A model generated the notes under the pieces. The model worked only from the letters and a program-made list of their open reading frames with translations. It was not told where the DNA came from and ran no database searches. From Rhizobium sp. RM (lineage in GTDB: Bacteria > Pseudomonadota > Alphaproteobacteria > Rhizobiales > Rhizobiaceae): a DNA stretch of 64,000 bases. This document shows, one piece after another, positions 10,918-18,756 of the stretch. A program made the translations under genes and the position numbers. Location of the stretch: positions 62,001 to 126,000 of the forward strand of contig NZ_JACAWV010000002.1 of the NCBI RefSeq assembly GCF_013390595.1. The letters run 5' to 3'. Numbering within the stretch: position 1 is the first letter of the stretch; every line of letters begins with the position of its first letter.

Positions 10918-10925
10918 ACACTGTG

Positions 10926-11513
10926 TCAATTATTTGTAGCCGGTGGATTTGTTGCCGGCACATCTTCGGCCGGCGTCTGTGCCGAAGCCGGTTCCTGCTG
11001 CTTTCCGAGGATGCGAGCGCGGATCTGCGGCTCGATGTCCTCAGGCAGAACGGCTTCCAGCTTGCCGACCAGCCCATCCAGGAACGGCTTGGACTTGGCC
11101 TGCGTGACCCATTCGGGCTGTGTCTTCACGTCAACCAGCCAGTTCCAGAAGGCAACGGCGACGACCAGCAGAAGAAGGCCGCGTGCCGCACCGAACAGGA
11201 AGCCCAGCGTGCGGTCGAGTGCACCGATGCGGCTGTCGATGATGAAATCGGCAATCCGCGAGGTGATGAAGGAAATAACGATCAGCGCCACGAGAAAGAC
11301 GACGGCTGCAGAGCCGGCGATGGCGATCTTGTCGTCATCGGTGTAGTTGCGCGCATAAGGCAACACGACCGGGTAGAGATAATAAGCCGCTGCAACCGAG
11401 CCGGCCCAGCTCGCGATGGACAGGATTTCCCGGGAAAAACCGCGCACCATTGCAAGAATAGCGGAGAAAAGAACAACGGCGATAACGATGCCGTCGAAAA
11501 TTGTAATGGGCAT
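10926..11513 (-). CDS. cvpA: CvpA-family inner-membrane protein
   Basis: A 195-residue protein with four predicted transmembrane helices (residues ~6-25, 35-53, 64-85, 102-125) and a Pro/Ala-rich cytoplasmic tail. The segment 'FDGIVIAVVLFSAILAMVRGFSRE' and 'LDRTLGFLFGAARG' are characteristic of CvpA (named for colicin V production). Next to purF it is in its classical position. Its function in envelope homeostasis is not settled. Confidence 0.9.
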   Translation of the reverse strand: MPITIFDGIVIAVVLFSAILAMVRGFSREILSIASWAGSVAAAYYLYPVVLPYARNYTDDDKIAIAGSAAVVFLVALIVISFITSRIADFIIDSRIGALDRTLGFLFGAARGLLLLVVAVAFWNWLVDVKTQPEWVTQAKSKPFLDGLVGKLEAVLPEDIEPQIRARILGKQQEPASAQTPAEDVPATNPPATNN

Positions 11514-11602
11514 ATACCAACTCCGGAGGTGCGACGCCTTGTCAGGCGCTGCCTTGCCAATTTTGCGATCCTCTTACACCACTGTTCTGCCGGGCGAAAG
11601 GA

Positions 11603-13009
11603 TCAATATTCGTCGTCCTCAGCCTGCTTGAACCGGTTACCCGAACCGGCGATGCGCGCCACAAGGTCGGGCAGGCTTTCAATTTCCGTCCAGCGCCCCT
11701 TGGCGCCTTTTGCCAATTCAGCCGAAGCGGAAGGCAGAAGTGCGGCGGGGAACCCGAGTTTCTCCGCTTCTTTCAATCTTTGGACCGTGTGTGCAACAGG
11801 TCGAACCGCGCCAGACAGGCTGATTTCGCCGAAATAGACGCAATCGGCAGGCAGGGCAAGACCGGCGAGGGATGAAACCAGTGCAGATGCGATGGCCATG
11901 TCGGCGGCGGGCTCCGATATCCGGTAGCCGCCCGCGACATTGAGATAGACATCGTGCTGACCAAGCTTGACGCCACAATGAGCCTCAAGAACGGCCAGAA
12001 TCATGGCAAGGCGCGACGAATCCCAGCCGACGACGGCACGTCGCGGCGTGCCGAGCGAAGTCGGCGCGACCAGTGCCTGCACCTCCACCAGCACCGGGCG
12101 TGTCCCTTCAATTCCGGCAAAGACGGCAGCGCCCGGAGATTTCTCATTGCGTTCGCCAAGGAAGAGTTCCGACGGGTTCGAAACTTCCCGCAGACCGCGA
12201 TCCGACATCTCGAACACGCCGATCTCGTCTGTCGGGCCAAAGCGGTTCTTCACGGTACGAAGGATTCGGTAGTGATGACCGCGATCGCCTTCAAAGTAGA
12301 GAACAGCATCGACCATATGTTCGACCACGCGCGGACCGGCGATCTGGCCTTCCTTGGTAACATGGCCGACGAGAACCATTGTGGTGCCCGTCTGCTTGGC
12401 GAACCGAATCATCGCCTGAACGCCGGTGCGAACCTGGGTCACGGTGCCGGGTGCAGAATCGGCGGTATCGCTCCAAAGTGTCTGAATGGAATCGATGATC
12501 ACGAGATCGGGCCGCTTGCCTTCGGAAATCGTCGCCAGGATGTCCTCGACATTGGTTTCCGCAGCCAGCAGCACGTCCGTCTCAGCCGCACCAAGACGCT
12601 GCGCACGCAACCGAACCTGCGCAACGGCTTCTTCGCCCGATACGTAGATGATGCGATGGTTACGACGCGAAAGGGCTGCGGCGGCCTGCATCAGAAGCGT
12701 CGATTTGCCGATGCCGGGATCACCGCCGATCAGCACCGCCGAACCGCGTACGAACCCGCCACCGGTCGCCCGGTCAAGCTCGCTGATGCCGGTTGGAATG
12801 CGCGGCGCTTCCTCGATTTCGCCGGACAGGGAGGTGAGGGTGACAGGCTTGCCCTTCTTTGGCATTTTGCCGGGCCCCGAGCCGATGCCACCCATCGGAT
12901 CTTCTTCGACAATGGTGTTCCACCCACCGCAACCGTCGCATTTACCCGCCCAGCGGGTGTGAACCGTGCCGCAGTTCTGGCACACGAATTGGGTCTTGGC
13001 TTTGGCCAT
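11603..13009 (-). CDS. radA: DNA repair protein RadA
   Basis: A 468-residue RecA-like branch-migration ATPase. The N-terminal C4 zinc finger is Cys10, Cys13, Cys24, Cys27. Walker A is 'GGDPGIGKST' near residue 100, Walker B 'LVIIDSIQTL', and the RadA-specific KNRFG motif is present ('KNRFGPTDEIGVFEM'). The C-terminal third is the Lon-like domain ('VYLNVAGGYRISEPAADMA'). The 116-base gap to alr carries a LexA-type box (13052-13066), which suggests DNA-damage control. Confidence 0.96.
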   Translation of the reverse strand: MAKAKTQFVCQNCGTVHTRWAGKCDGCGGWNTIVEEDPMGGIGSGPGKMPKKGKPVTLTSLSGEIEEAPRIPTGISELDRATGGGFVRGSAVLIGGDPGIGKSTLLMQAAAALSRRNHRIIYVSGEEAVAQVRLRAQRLGAAETDVLLAAETNVEDILATISEGKRPDLVIIDSIQTLWSDTADSAPGTVTQVRTGVQAMIRFAKQTGTTMVLVGHVTKEGQIAGPRVVEHMVDAVLYFEGDRGHHYRILRTVKNRFGPTDEIGVFEMSDRGLREVSNPSELFLGERNEKSPGAAVFAGIEGTRPVLVEVQALVAPTSLGTPRRAVVGWDSSRLAMILAVLEAHCGVKLGQHDVYLNVAGGYRISEPAADMAIASALVSSLAGLALPADCVYFGEISLSGAVRPVAHTVQRLKEAEKLGFPAALLPSASAELAKGAKGRWTEIESLPDLVARIAGSGNRFKQAEDDEY

Positions 13010-13051
13010 ATTACGGGCAATTCTCCTGCGCGGTGATAAGCGGTATCGTTA

Positions 13052-13066
13052 GAACAAATGCGGAAC
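13052..13066. promoter_or_regulatory. Putative LexA (SOS) box upstream of radA
   Basis: GAACAAATGCGGAAC matches GAAC-N7-GAAC, the complement of the alphaproteobacterial LexA consensus GTTC-N7-GTTC. It lies 43-57 bases upstream of the radA ATG. The surrounding GAACAAA...TTTGTTC (13052-13058, 13067-13073) also forms an inverted repeat. Confidence 0.6.
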
Positions 13067-13125
13067 TTTGTTCTCCGATAAACGCCTGCCGGAGAATTTG
13101 CAAGCCTGCGCTGTCATGGACAGCG

Positions 13126-14301
13126 TCAGTCCTCGTCAACCAGATATTGCCGTTCATAACGCAATCCGAGCCCGGTCAGCAGTTCGTAGCCGATCGTCCC
13201 GGCGGCATGTGCGACCTCGTCGACAGGCACGTTCGGGCCGAAAAGCTCGATATAGTCGCCCGCGCGCACAGCATTCTCGGGAATGTCGGTCACATCGAAG
13301 ATGGTGAGGTCCATCGTCACACGTCCGGCCACCGGCGCCTTGTGGCCATTGATGACGCCATAGGCGCCACCATGGCCCATTTTACGCAGCGGAATCCCTG
13401 AGCCGGAAAGCGAACGCTGATAACCGTCCGCATAGCCGACCGAGGCAATCGCAAGACGGCTGGCGCGCTTCAGCAGGAAAGTGCCGCCATAGCTGACTGT
13501 CTGGCCTTCGCCCGCTTCGCGGATCTGGATGATGCGCGCTTCGGCTTTCGCGACCGGGCGCATTGGATTTTTGACGCCGTTGACGGCTTCGCCACCGTAG
13601 ACGGCAATGCCGGGGCGGGTGAGATCGAAGTGATAGTCCGGCCCGAGAAAGATACCGGCCGATGCGGAGAGGCTTGATTCGATACCTTCGAAAGCGGCGC
13701 TAACCTGCCGGAATGATTCGAGCTGCACCTTGTTCATCGGCGCGGAAGGGGTATCGCCACAGGCGAGGTGGGACAGCACCAGAACCGGATCGAAACTGGC
13801 CGGACGTGTCACATCGCTGGCGAGAGACAGCGCATCGTCAAGCGGCAGGCCAAGCCGGTTGAAACCGGTATCGATATGCAGGGCGCAAGGGTGTTCGCCG
13901 CGTTCCGCAACAGTTCCCATCCAGAAGGAAAGCTGCTCTTCAGACGCGATGACGGGCACGAGATCATTGTCGAAAACCTGGCGTTCCTGGCCCGGCCAGA
14001 TACCTGACAGCACGAAGATGCGGGCCTCCGGCGTGTATGAGCGCAGCGTTGCGCCTTCGGCGACCGTTGCCACGAAGAAGTCGCGTGCACCGGCGTGGTA
14101 TAGCGTTGAACCGCAATCCTCGATGCCGAGGCCGTAAGCGTCAGCCTTGACGACGGCTGCCGTGCGCGCCTTGCCGGACCGCCTTTTCATGTCGCGCCAG
14201 TTATCCGCCAGCGCGCCGAGATCGATGGTCAGCCTCAGCGGCGCATAGTCGAATGCGTCGGTATCCGTGTCGGTAAAGGTCGTGTCGAGCTCGTCTGTCA
14301 T
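13126..14301 (-). CDS. alr: Alanine racemase
   Basis: A 391-residue PLP enzyme that interconverts L- and D-alanine for peptidoglycan. The PLP lysine is Lys52 in 'AVVKADAYGLG'; the substrate tyrosine region is 'ASVGYADGYQRSLS' and the C-terminal block 'AGRVTMDLTIFDVTD' is typical. The N-terminus has about 20 extra residues (a Thr/Asp repeat) before the usual start of the family. On the same strand as radA downstream, separated by 116 bases. Confidence 0.95.
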   Translation of the reverse strand: MTDELDTTFTDTDTDAFDYAPLRLTIDLGALADNWRDMKRRSGKARTAAVVKADAYGLGIEDCGSTLYHAGARDFFVATVAEGATLRSYTPEARIFVLSGIWPGQERQVFDNDLVPVIASEEQLSFWMGTVAERGEHPCALHIDTGFNRLGLPLDDALSLASDVTRPASFDPVLVLSHLACGDTPSAPMNKVQLESFRQVSAAFEGIESSLSASAGIFLGPDYHFDLTRPGIAVYGGEAVNGVKNPMRPVAKAEARIIQIREAGEGQTVSYGGTFLLKRASRLAIASVGYADGYQRSLSGSGIPLRKMGHGGAYGVINGHKAPVAGRVTMDLTIFDVTDIPENAVRAGDYIELFGPNVPVDEVAHAAGTIGYELLTGLGLRYERQYLVDED

Positions 14302-14342
14302 GCCATGCGTCCGGGTTGGTTGGAACCGGCGCGACCCTACAG

Positions 14343-14388
14343 CATCAGCCCGGAAATCGGAATCGATTTTCGAAGGGCGCGTTACATG
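14343..14388. repeat. Dispersed palindromic element, copy A
   Basis: Between the divergent alr and araC starts lies a segment beginning CATCAGCCCGGAAATCGG whose core AAATCG (14354-14359) / CGATTT (14364-14369) forms a hairpin with loop GAAT. A very similar segment occurs at 44242-44278. I recall related palindromes in Agrobacterium and Rhizobium intergenic regions; copy number was not measured. Confidence 0.55.
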
Positions 14389-14469
14389 GATTCAATGGGA
14401 TAGGGAGCCCGCTGGAGCCCCAGCACTTTTGTTCAAGACGGTGGCGGGCGATTGGAGTAAAACCCGTAC

Positions 14470-15327
14470 ATGGACAATGTCTCGCAGGAACAGGCCATCG
14501 ATGTCATGCCGCTCGCTGCGGCGGAAACCACGCGCTTTTGGCGCGATGGTCGATTCGACGATATGGAATGCCTGAGCGCGACATTTCTGACACACGAATA
14601 TTCGCCGCATGCACATGAGACCTTTTCAATCGGTGCCATCGAAAGCGGCTCGCAGATTTCCACCATTCAAGGCACGACCGAGCAGACGGGGCCGGGGCAC
14701 CTTTACCTGATCAACCCCGGTGAAATCCACGATGGCGCTCCCGGTGGTGGAGGTTATCGCTATCGAATGATCTATCCGGATATGGGGCTGTTGCGGGCTG
14801 TACTGGAAGACGTCACCGGCAGAGCTTTTCACGGGACGCCCTATTTCCCCAGCTTCCTGCCTTATGACCCGCAGATGGCGGCGGCTTTTCAGGTTGCGCA
14901 TCGCCGCCTGGAAAGACGCTCCGGCGCGCTGGAGGCGGATGAGGGCATGTTCTCGGTGCTGGCTGAGCTCTTTCGCAGACATGGCGGTGCCATGATCCTG
15001 CCCGTGGAAACACGTGAACGGACGGCGGTTTACCGAGCGCGGGACTATCTTGCCGACAATTATGAAACCGATATTGGCCTTGAGGAACTGGCAGCGGTCG
15101 CCGGTCTCAGCCGAGCGCATCTCATTCGGGCATTCCGCAAGCAGTTTTACATCACGCCTCATGCCTTTCTCACGGATATTCGTGTTCGAAAGGCGAGGAA
15201 GCTGCTGCGGGGCAGGGAGAGCCTCGCAGATGTCGCTGCGCTTTGCGGGTTTGCCGACCAGGCGCATTTTACCCGCCATTTCAAGGCGCGCACTGGTGTG
15301 ACACCTGGGCAGTTCCGCGCTGCCTGA
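14470..15327 (+). CDS. AraC-family transcriptional regulator
   Basis: A 285-residue regulator with an N-terminal cupin-like ligand domain ('EYSPHAHETFSIGAIESG', 'GHLYLINPGEIHDG') and a C-terminal double helix-turn-helix of the AraC/XylS type ('LEELAAVAGLSRAHLIRAFR' and 'LADVAALCGFADQAHFTRHF'). It is 90 bases upstream of azlC on the same strand and diverges from alr, so it most likely controls the azlC-azlD exporter. The ligand is probably an amino acid, by inference from the neighbours only. Confidence 0.88.
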   Translation: MDNVSQEQAIDVMPLAAAETTRFWRDGRFDDMECLSATFLTHEYSPHAHETFSIGAIESGSQISTIQGTTEQTGPGHLYLINPGEIHDGAPGGGGYRYRMIYPDMGLLRAVLEDVTGRAFHGTPYFPSFLPYDPQMAAAFQVAHRRLERRSGALEADEGMFSVLAELFRRHGGAMILPVETRERTAVYRARDYLADNYETDIGLEELAAVAGLSRAHLIRAFRKQFYITPHAFLTDIRVRKARKLLRGRESLADVAALCGFADQAHFTRHFKARTGVTPGQFRAA

Positions 15328-15417
15328 AGGTTGGTCCCAGCGGCCACCCATGTCACTTTCGTTCAATACGCGGCCGGTTTGGAGGAATAGAGGCAATCTC
15401 CTGAAAGGGAGGACGCC

Positions 15418-16122
15418 ATGTCTGACAAAAAGAAAACCGGAGAATTTGGCGACGGGCTGAAAGCTGCTGCTCCCTTGCTGGTTGCCATGGTGCCGATTGG
15501 CGCGGTGTTCGGTGCGGTTGCCGTTTCGAAAGGTTTGTCTCCGCTGGAAGCGTCGCTAATGTCGCTGCTGGTTTTCGCCGGTGGTTCGCAATTCGTGGCG
15601 ATGGATCTGTGGACGCATCCCGCCAACTGGACGGCACTTGGTTTTGCCGCCTTGCTCGTCAATCTGCGGCATGTGCTGATGAGCGCTTCGATTGCCGGAA
15701 AACTGGAGGAATTCACCGGCTTGCGAAAATACGCTGCCATGCTGGTTCTGACCGATGAATCCTGGGCGCTTGCCGAATTCCGGGTCATGGCGCGCCGCTT
15801 GACGCCCGCCTTTTTCGCCGGCGCGGCCCTGTCGATCTACCTGGTCTGGAATATGTCGACCCTGGCGGGCGCCTTGTTGGGCGCTGTTGTTGGCGACATG
15901 TCGGTTATCGGTCTGGATTTCGCCTTTCCGGCCGTCTTCATCGTGTTGCTGATGGGCTTCTGGAAGGGAAGGGAGACCGGCCTGGTTTTGCTTGCCAGCG
16001 CAACGGCGGCCTTCGTGACGCATAAATATGTTCCAGGCGCATGGTATATTGCAGCCGGTGCTCTGGCTGGGTTGGCAGCGGCGGCTTTCGCGTGTCCGCA
16101 GGACGCGGAGCAACCCGCATGA
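15418..16122 (+). CDS. azlC: AzlC-type branched-chain amino acid exporter, large subunit
   Basis: A 234-residue inner-membrane protein with about seven helices. Typical AzlC segments are 'PIGAVFGAVAVSKGLSPLEA', 'FAGGSQFVAMDLW' and 'LVNLRHVLMSASI'. AzlC and AzlD together form an export system for branched-chain and other amino acids in studied bacteria. A strong ribosome binding site (AAAGGGAGGA) precedes the ATG, and the stop overlaps the azlD start by 4 bases. Confidence 0.9.
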   Translation: MSDKKKTGEFGDGLKAAAPLLVAMVPIGAVFGAVAVSKGLSPLEASLMSLLVFAGGSQFVAMDLWTHPANWTALGFAALLVNLRHVLMSASIAGKLEEFTGLRKYAAMLVLTDESWALAEFRVMARRLTPAFFAGAALSIYLVWNMSTLAGALLGAVVGDMSVIGLDFAFPAVFIVLLMGFWKGRETGLVLLASATAAFVTHKYVPGAWYIAAGALAGLAAAAFACPQDAEQPA

Positions 16123-16421
16123 CACTTGACTGGAACACGCTCCTGACGATCCTCGCCATGATGGTGGCAACAGTTGCGACCCGCTTTGGCGGCCTCATCC
16201 TCGTCAGTTACATGGAGCTGACGCCGCGCATGAAAAAGGCGCTGGGTGCCGTTCCACCCGCCGTGTTGATGGCCGTTGTCACACCGACAGCGCTGACAAG
16301 CGGTGTCGCCGAAACCATCGCCTGCGCCGTAACAGCCATCGCCGCATTGCGCCTGTCATTGCTGCCAGCAGCCTGTGCCGGGGTGGTCACGGTGGCGATA
16401 CTGCGCGGAATCGGATTGTAA
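16119..16421 (+). CDS. azlD: AzlD-type exporter, small subunit
   Basis: A 100-residue protein with three or four helices. 'DWNTLLTILAMMVATVATRFGG' at the N-terminus and 'MKKALGAVPPAVLMAVVTP' in the middle are typical of AzlD. The ATG at 16119 lies in an ATGA overlap with azlC; a longer reading of the frame would run through azlC and is not needed. It ends just before a strong hairpin shared with the converging dnaB. Confidence 0.9.
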   Translation: MTLDWNTLLTILAMMVATVATRFGGLILVSYMELTPRMKKALGAVPPAVLMAVVTPTALTSGVAETIACAVTAIAALRLSLLPAACAGVVTVAILRGIGL

Positions 16422-16450
16422 GCGAAACCCACCAAGCCCTTGAAAAGATT

Positions 16451-16485
16451 CCGCCCCGCACTTCTGGAAAGGCGGGGCGGTTTTT
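16451..16485. terminator. Terminator between azlD and dnaB (convergent)
   Basis: CCGCCCCGC (16451-16459) pairs with GCGGGGCGG (16472-16480), followed on the plus strand by TTTTT. On the minus strand only a mixed AATCTTTT follows, so it is a good terminator for azlD and a plausible one for dnaB. Confidence 0.85.
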
Positions 16486-16489
16486 GGGA

Positions 16490-17986
16490 TCAATGTTCTT
16501 CGTACTGACTGAAGGATGGGTCGGCCAGATCGGTGAAGCGGGTGAATTCCGACTGGAACGCCAGCTTCACGGTGCCGGTAGGTCCGTGACGCTGCTTGGC
16601 GATGATGACGTCGGCCGTGCCCTTCACCTTGTCGAACAGGGCTTCCCATTCCGCGTATTTCGGATCGGCCGGATCGCGTGGCTCCATGTTCTTGACGTAA
16701 TATTCCTCACGGAACACGAACAGCACCACGTCGGCGTCCTGCTCGATCGAGCCGGATTCGCGAAGGTCGGAAAGCTGAGGACGTTTGTCTTCACGGCTTT
16801 CCACCGCACGGGAGAGCTGTGACAGGGCAATGATCGGAACGTTCAGTTCCTTGCCCAGCGCCTTCAGACCCGTGGTGATCTGGGTGATTTCCTGCACGCG
16901 GTTTTCGCCGCTCTTGCCGGAGCCGGTCATAAGCTGAACGTAGTCGACCACCAGAACGTCAAGGCCGCGCTGACGCTTGAGACGACGCGCGCGGGCCGAA
17001 AGCTGGGCGATGGAAATACCACCGGTCTGGTCGATATAGAGCGGCACCTTCTGCATCATCTGGCTGCAGGCAACCAGCTTTTCGAAGTCGGCCTCGGTAA
17101 TGTCACCACGACGGATTTTCGAAGACGACACTTCCGTCTGCTCGGAAATGATACGCGTGGCGAGCTGTTCGGACGACATTTCGAGCGAGTAGAAGCCGAC
17201 GACGCCGCCATTCTTGGCCTTGAACGAACCGTCCGGCTGTACCTCCTGCTCGTATGCCGCAGCAATATTGTAGGCAATGTTGGTCGCAAGCGAGGTCTTA
17301 CCCATACCCGGACGACCTGCGAGAACGATCAAGTCCGAGCGCTGCAGGCCACCCATGCGGCCATCAAGCGAATGAATACCGGTCGAAATGCCTGATAGAT
17401 TGCCATCGCGCTCGAAGGCGGCGCCGGCCATGTCGATTGCCAGCGCAACTGCGTCGTTGAACGACTGGAAGCCGCCGTCGTAACGGCCGGTTTCGGCAAG
17501 TTCGAACAGACGGCGTTCGGTGTCTTCGATCTGTGCCTGCGGCGGCATGTCGAGCGGCGCGTCATAGGCGATATTGACCACGTCTTCGCCGATCTGGATC
17601 AGCGCGCGGCGTAGTGCCAGATCGTAGATCGCCCGGCCATAGTCTTCGGCGTTGATGATCGACACGGCTTCTGCGGCGAGGCGGGCGAGATATTGCGCCA
17701 CCGTCATGTCGCCGATCCTGTCTTCCGCAGGCAGGAAGGTCTTGATCGTCACCGGGTTGGCGGTCTTGCCCATGCGGATGATGTCGCCGGCAACTTCAAA
17801 AATCTTGCGGTGCAGAGGCTCGTAAAGATGGACCGGCTTCAGGAAGTCCGAGACACGATAATAGGCATCGTTGTTGACGAGGATCGCGCCAAGCAGCGCC
17901 TGTTCGGCTTCGATGTTGTTCGGAGCTTCGCGATAATGCGCTTCCGCGGTTTGCGCGGGGGTGATCTTCCTTGCAGCGTCGTTCAT
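16490..17986 (-). CDS. dnaB: Replicative DNA helicase DnaB
   Basis: A 498-residue hexameric 5'-3' helicase. The N-terminal domain begins 'APNNIEAEQALLGAILVNN'; the helicase domain has Walker A 'AGRPGMGKTSLA', Walker B 'VLVVDYVQLM' and the 'SQLSRAVESREDKRPQLSDL' block. I start at the ATG at 17986 (MNDAARK); an in-frame ATG at 18022 would add twelve residues. No intein is present. Its upstream region holds a perfect 16-bp palindrome and a DnaA-box-like nonamer. Confidence 0.96.
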   Translation of the reverse strand: MNDAARKITPAQTAEAHYREAPNNIEAEQALLGAILVNNDAYYRVSDFLKPVHLYEPLHRKIFEVAGDIIRMGKTANPVTIKTFLPAEDRIGDMTVAQYLARLAAEAVSIINAEDYGRAIYDLALRRALIQIGEDVVNIAYDAPLDMPPQAQIEDTERRLFELAETGRYDGGFQSFNDAVALAIDMAGAAFERDGNLSGISTGIHSLDGRMGGLQRSDLIVLAGRPGMGKTSLATNIAYNIAAAYEQEVQPDGSFKAKNGGVVGFYSLEMSSEQLATRIISEQTEVSSSKIRRGDITEADFEKLVACSQMMQKVPLYIDQTGGISIAQLSARARRLKRQRGLDVLVVDYVQLMTGSGKSGENRVQEITQITTGLKALGKELNVPIIALSQLSRAVESREDKRPQLSDLRESGSIEQDADVVLFVFREEYYVKNMEPRDPADPKYAEWEALFDKVKGTADVIIAKQRHGPTGTVKLAFQSEFTRFTDLADPSFSQYEEH

Positions 17987-18060
17987 GGTCTTGCGCGATC
18001 TCCCTGTGCATTGCGTCTTCAAACTGTGGGTTTGGCGTCAGAGGGCGTGGCAGTCAATGA

Positions 18061-18076
18061 CAATGTTGCAACATTG
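18061..18076. promoter_or_regulatory. Perfect 16-bp palindrome upstream of dnaB
   Basis: CAATGTTGCAACATTG is exactly self-complementary and lies 75-90 bases upstream of the chosen dnaB start. It looks like an operator for a dimeric regulator; I do not recognise the protein. Confidence 0.45.
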
Positions 18077-18275
18077 CGCGCCCGTCACGTGCCTGCTTGT
18101 CGAACCGCAATCACATCTTCAGTTGTCCCCAATAATCCACAGGCAGGGCAGGGACATCGTGCCGGTACCCGGCGGCGTCTGATTCGAGTATCATGTTTTT
18201 ATCGCATAGCTGCCCCCTCAGGAAAAATTCTTGAAAATCGTCAGCTTTCAAAATAAATAGGGACAAAATAGATAG

Positions 18276-18290
18276 CTTACTAATTATAAG
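18276..18290. promoter_or_regulatory. Candidate MarR operator before the efflux operon
   Basis: CTTACTAATTATAAG is an imperfect AT-rich palindrome (CTTA...TAAG arms) that ends 10 bases before the MarR start codon. Its place and composition fit autorepression by the MarR protein. Confidence 0.35.
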
Positions 18291-18300
18291 GTTAACTTAG

Positions 18301-18756
18301 ATGTCGCGTGAAACCGACAAGGAACAGCTTCTCGATGAGGTTTCGGCCTTTACCCGAAAGCTGCGCGCATTTTTCGATGCGAGGGTCGCCGAAAGCGGTC
18401 TGACGCTGGCGCGCGCTCGTGCGCTTTTTGCACTGTCGCGGCGTGGGCCATTGACCCAGACCGAACTTGCCGAGGAAATGGAAATCGAAACGCCGACCCT
18501 CGTGCGGGTTCTCGACGGCATGGAGAAACAAAATCTCATCGAACGGCGGTCTGACGCGAATGATCGTCGGGCGAAGCGGATTCACATGACGCCGGATGGA
18601 AAACAGACCTCGGAAGCGGTTCAGGGTCTGGCAAAGGAGCTGCGGGCAGAAATTGTCGCCGATATTTCGACTGACGATCTGCGTCTCGCGCTCGATGTGA
18701 TGCGCAGGCTCTCTGCCAATCTGCAGAGCCTTGCGGTGGAAAGGGCAAAGCCGTGA
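18301..18756 (+). CDS. MarR-family transcriptional regulator
   Basis: A 151-residue winged-helix regulator. The DNA-binding helix region 'LTQTELAEEMEIETPTLVRV' and the wing 'RRSDANDRRAKRIHMT' are typical of MarR/SlyA proteins. It is the first gene of a three-gene efflux operon; its stop overlaps the MFS start in GTGA. It probably represses the operon and is released by a small-molecule ligand. Confidence 0.9.
   Translation: MSRETDKEQLLDEVSAFTRKLRAFFDARVAESGLTLARARALFALSRRGPLTQTELAEEMEIETPTLVRVLDGMEKQNLIERRSDANDRRAKRIHMTPDGKQTSEAVQGLAKELRAEIVADISTDDLRLALDVMRRLSANLQSLAVERAKP

Larger units (their letters stand above)
17987..18300. other. Divergent intergenic region dnaB / marR
   Basis: 314 bases without a gene. 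It holds a perfect 16-bp palindrome (18061-18076), a one-mismatch DnaA-box-like TAATCCACA (18133-18141), and an AT-rich end (18245-18300) next to the MarR gene with a short imperfect palindrome. Promoters for both directions must be here, but I cannot place them with confidence. Confidence 0.6.

Noticed and set aside
18133-18141. Replication origin suggested by a DnaA-box-like site near dnaB
   Set aside because: Only one box with a mismatch, no cluster, no dnaA, hemE or parAB nearby.
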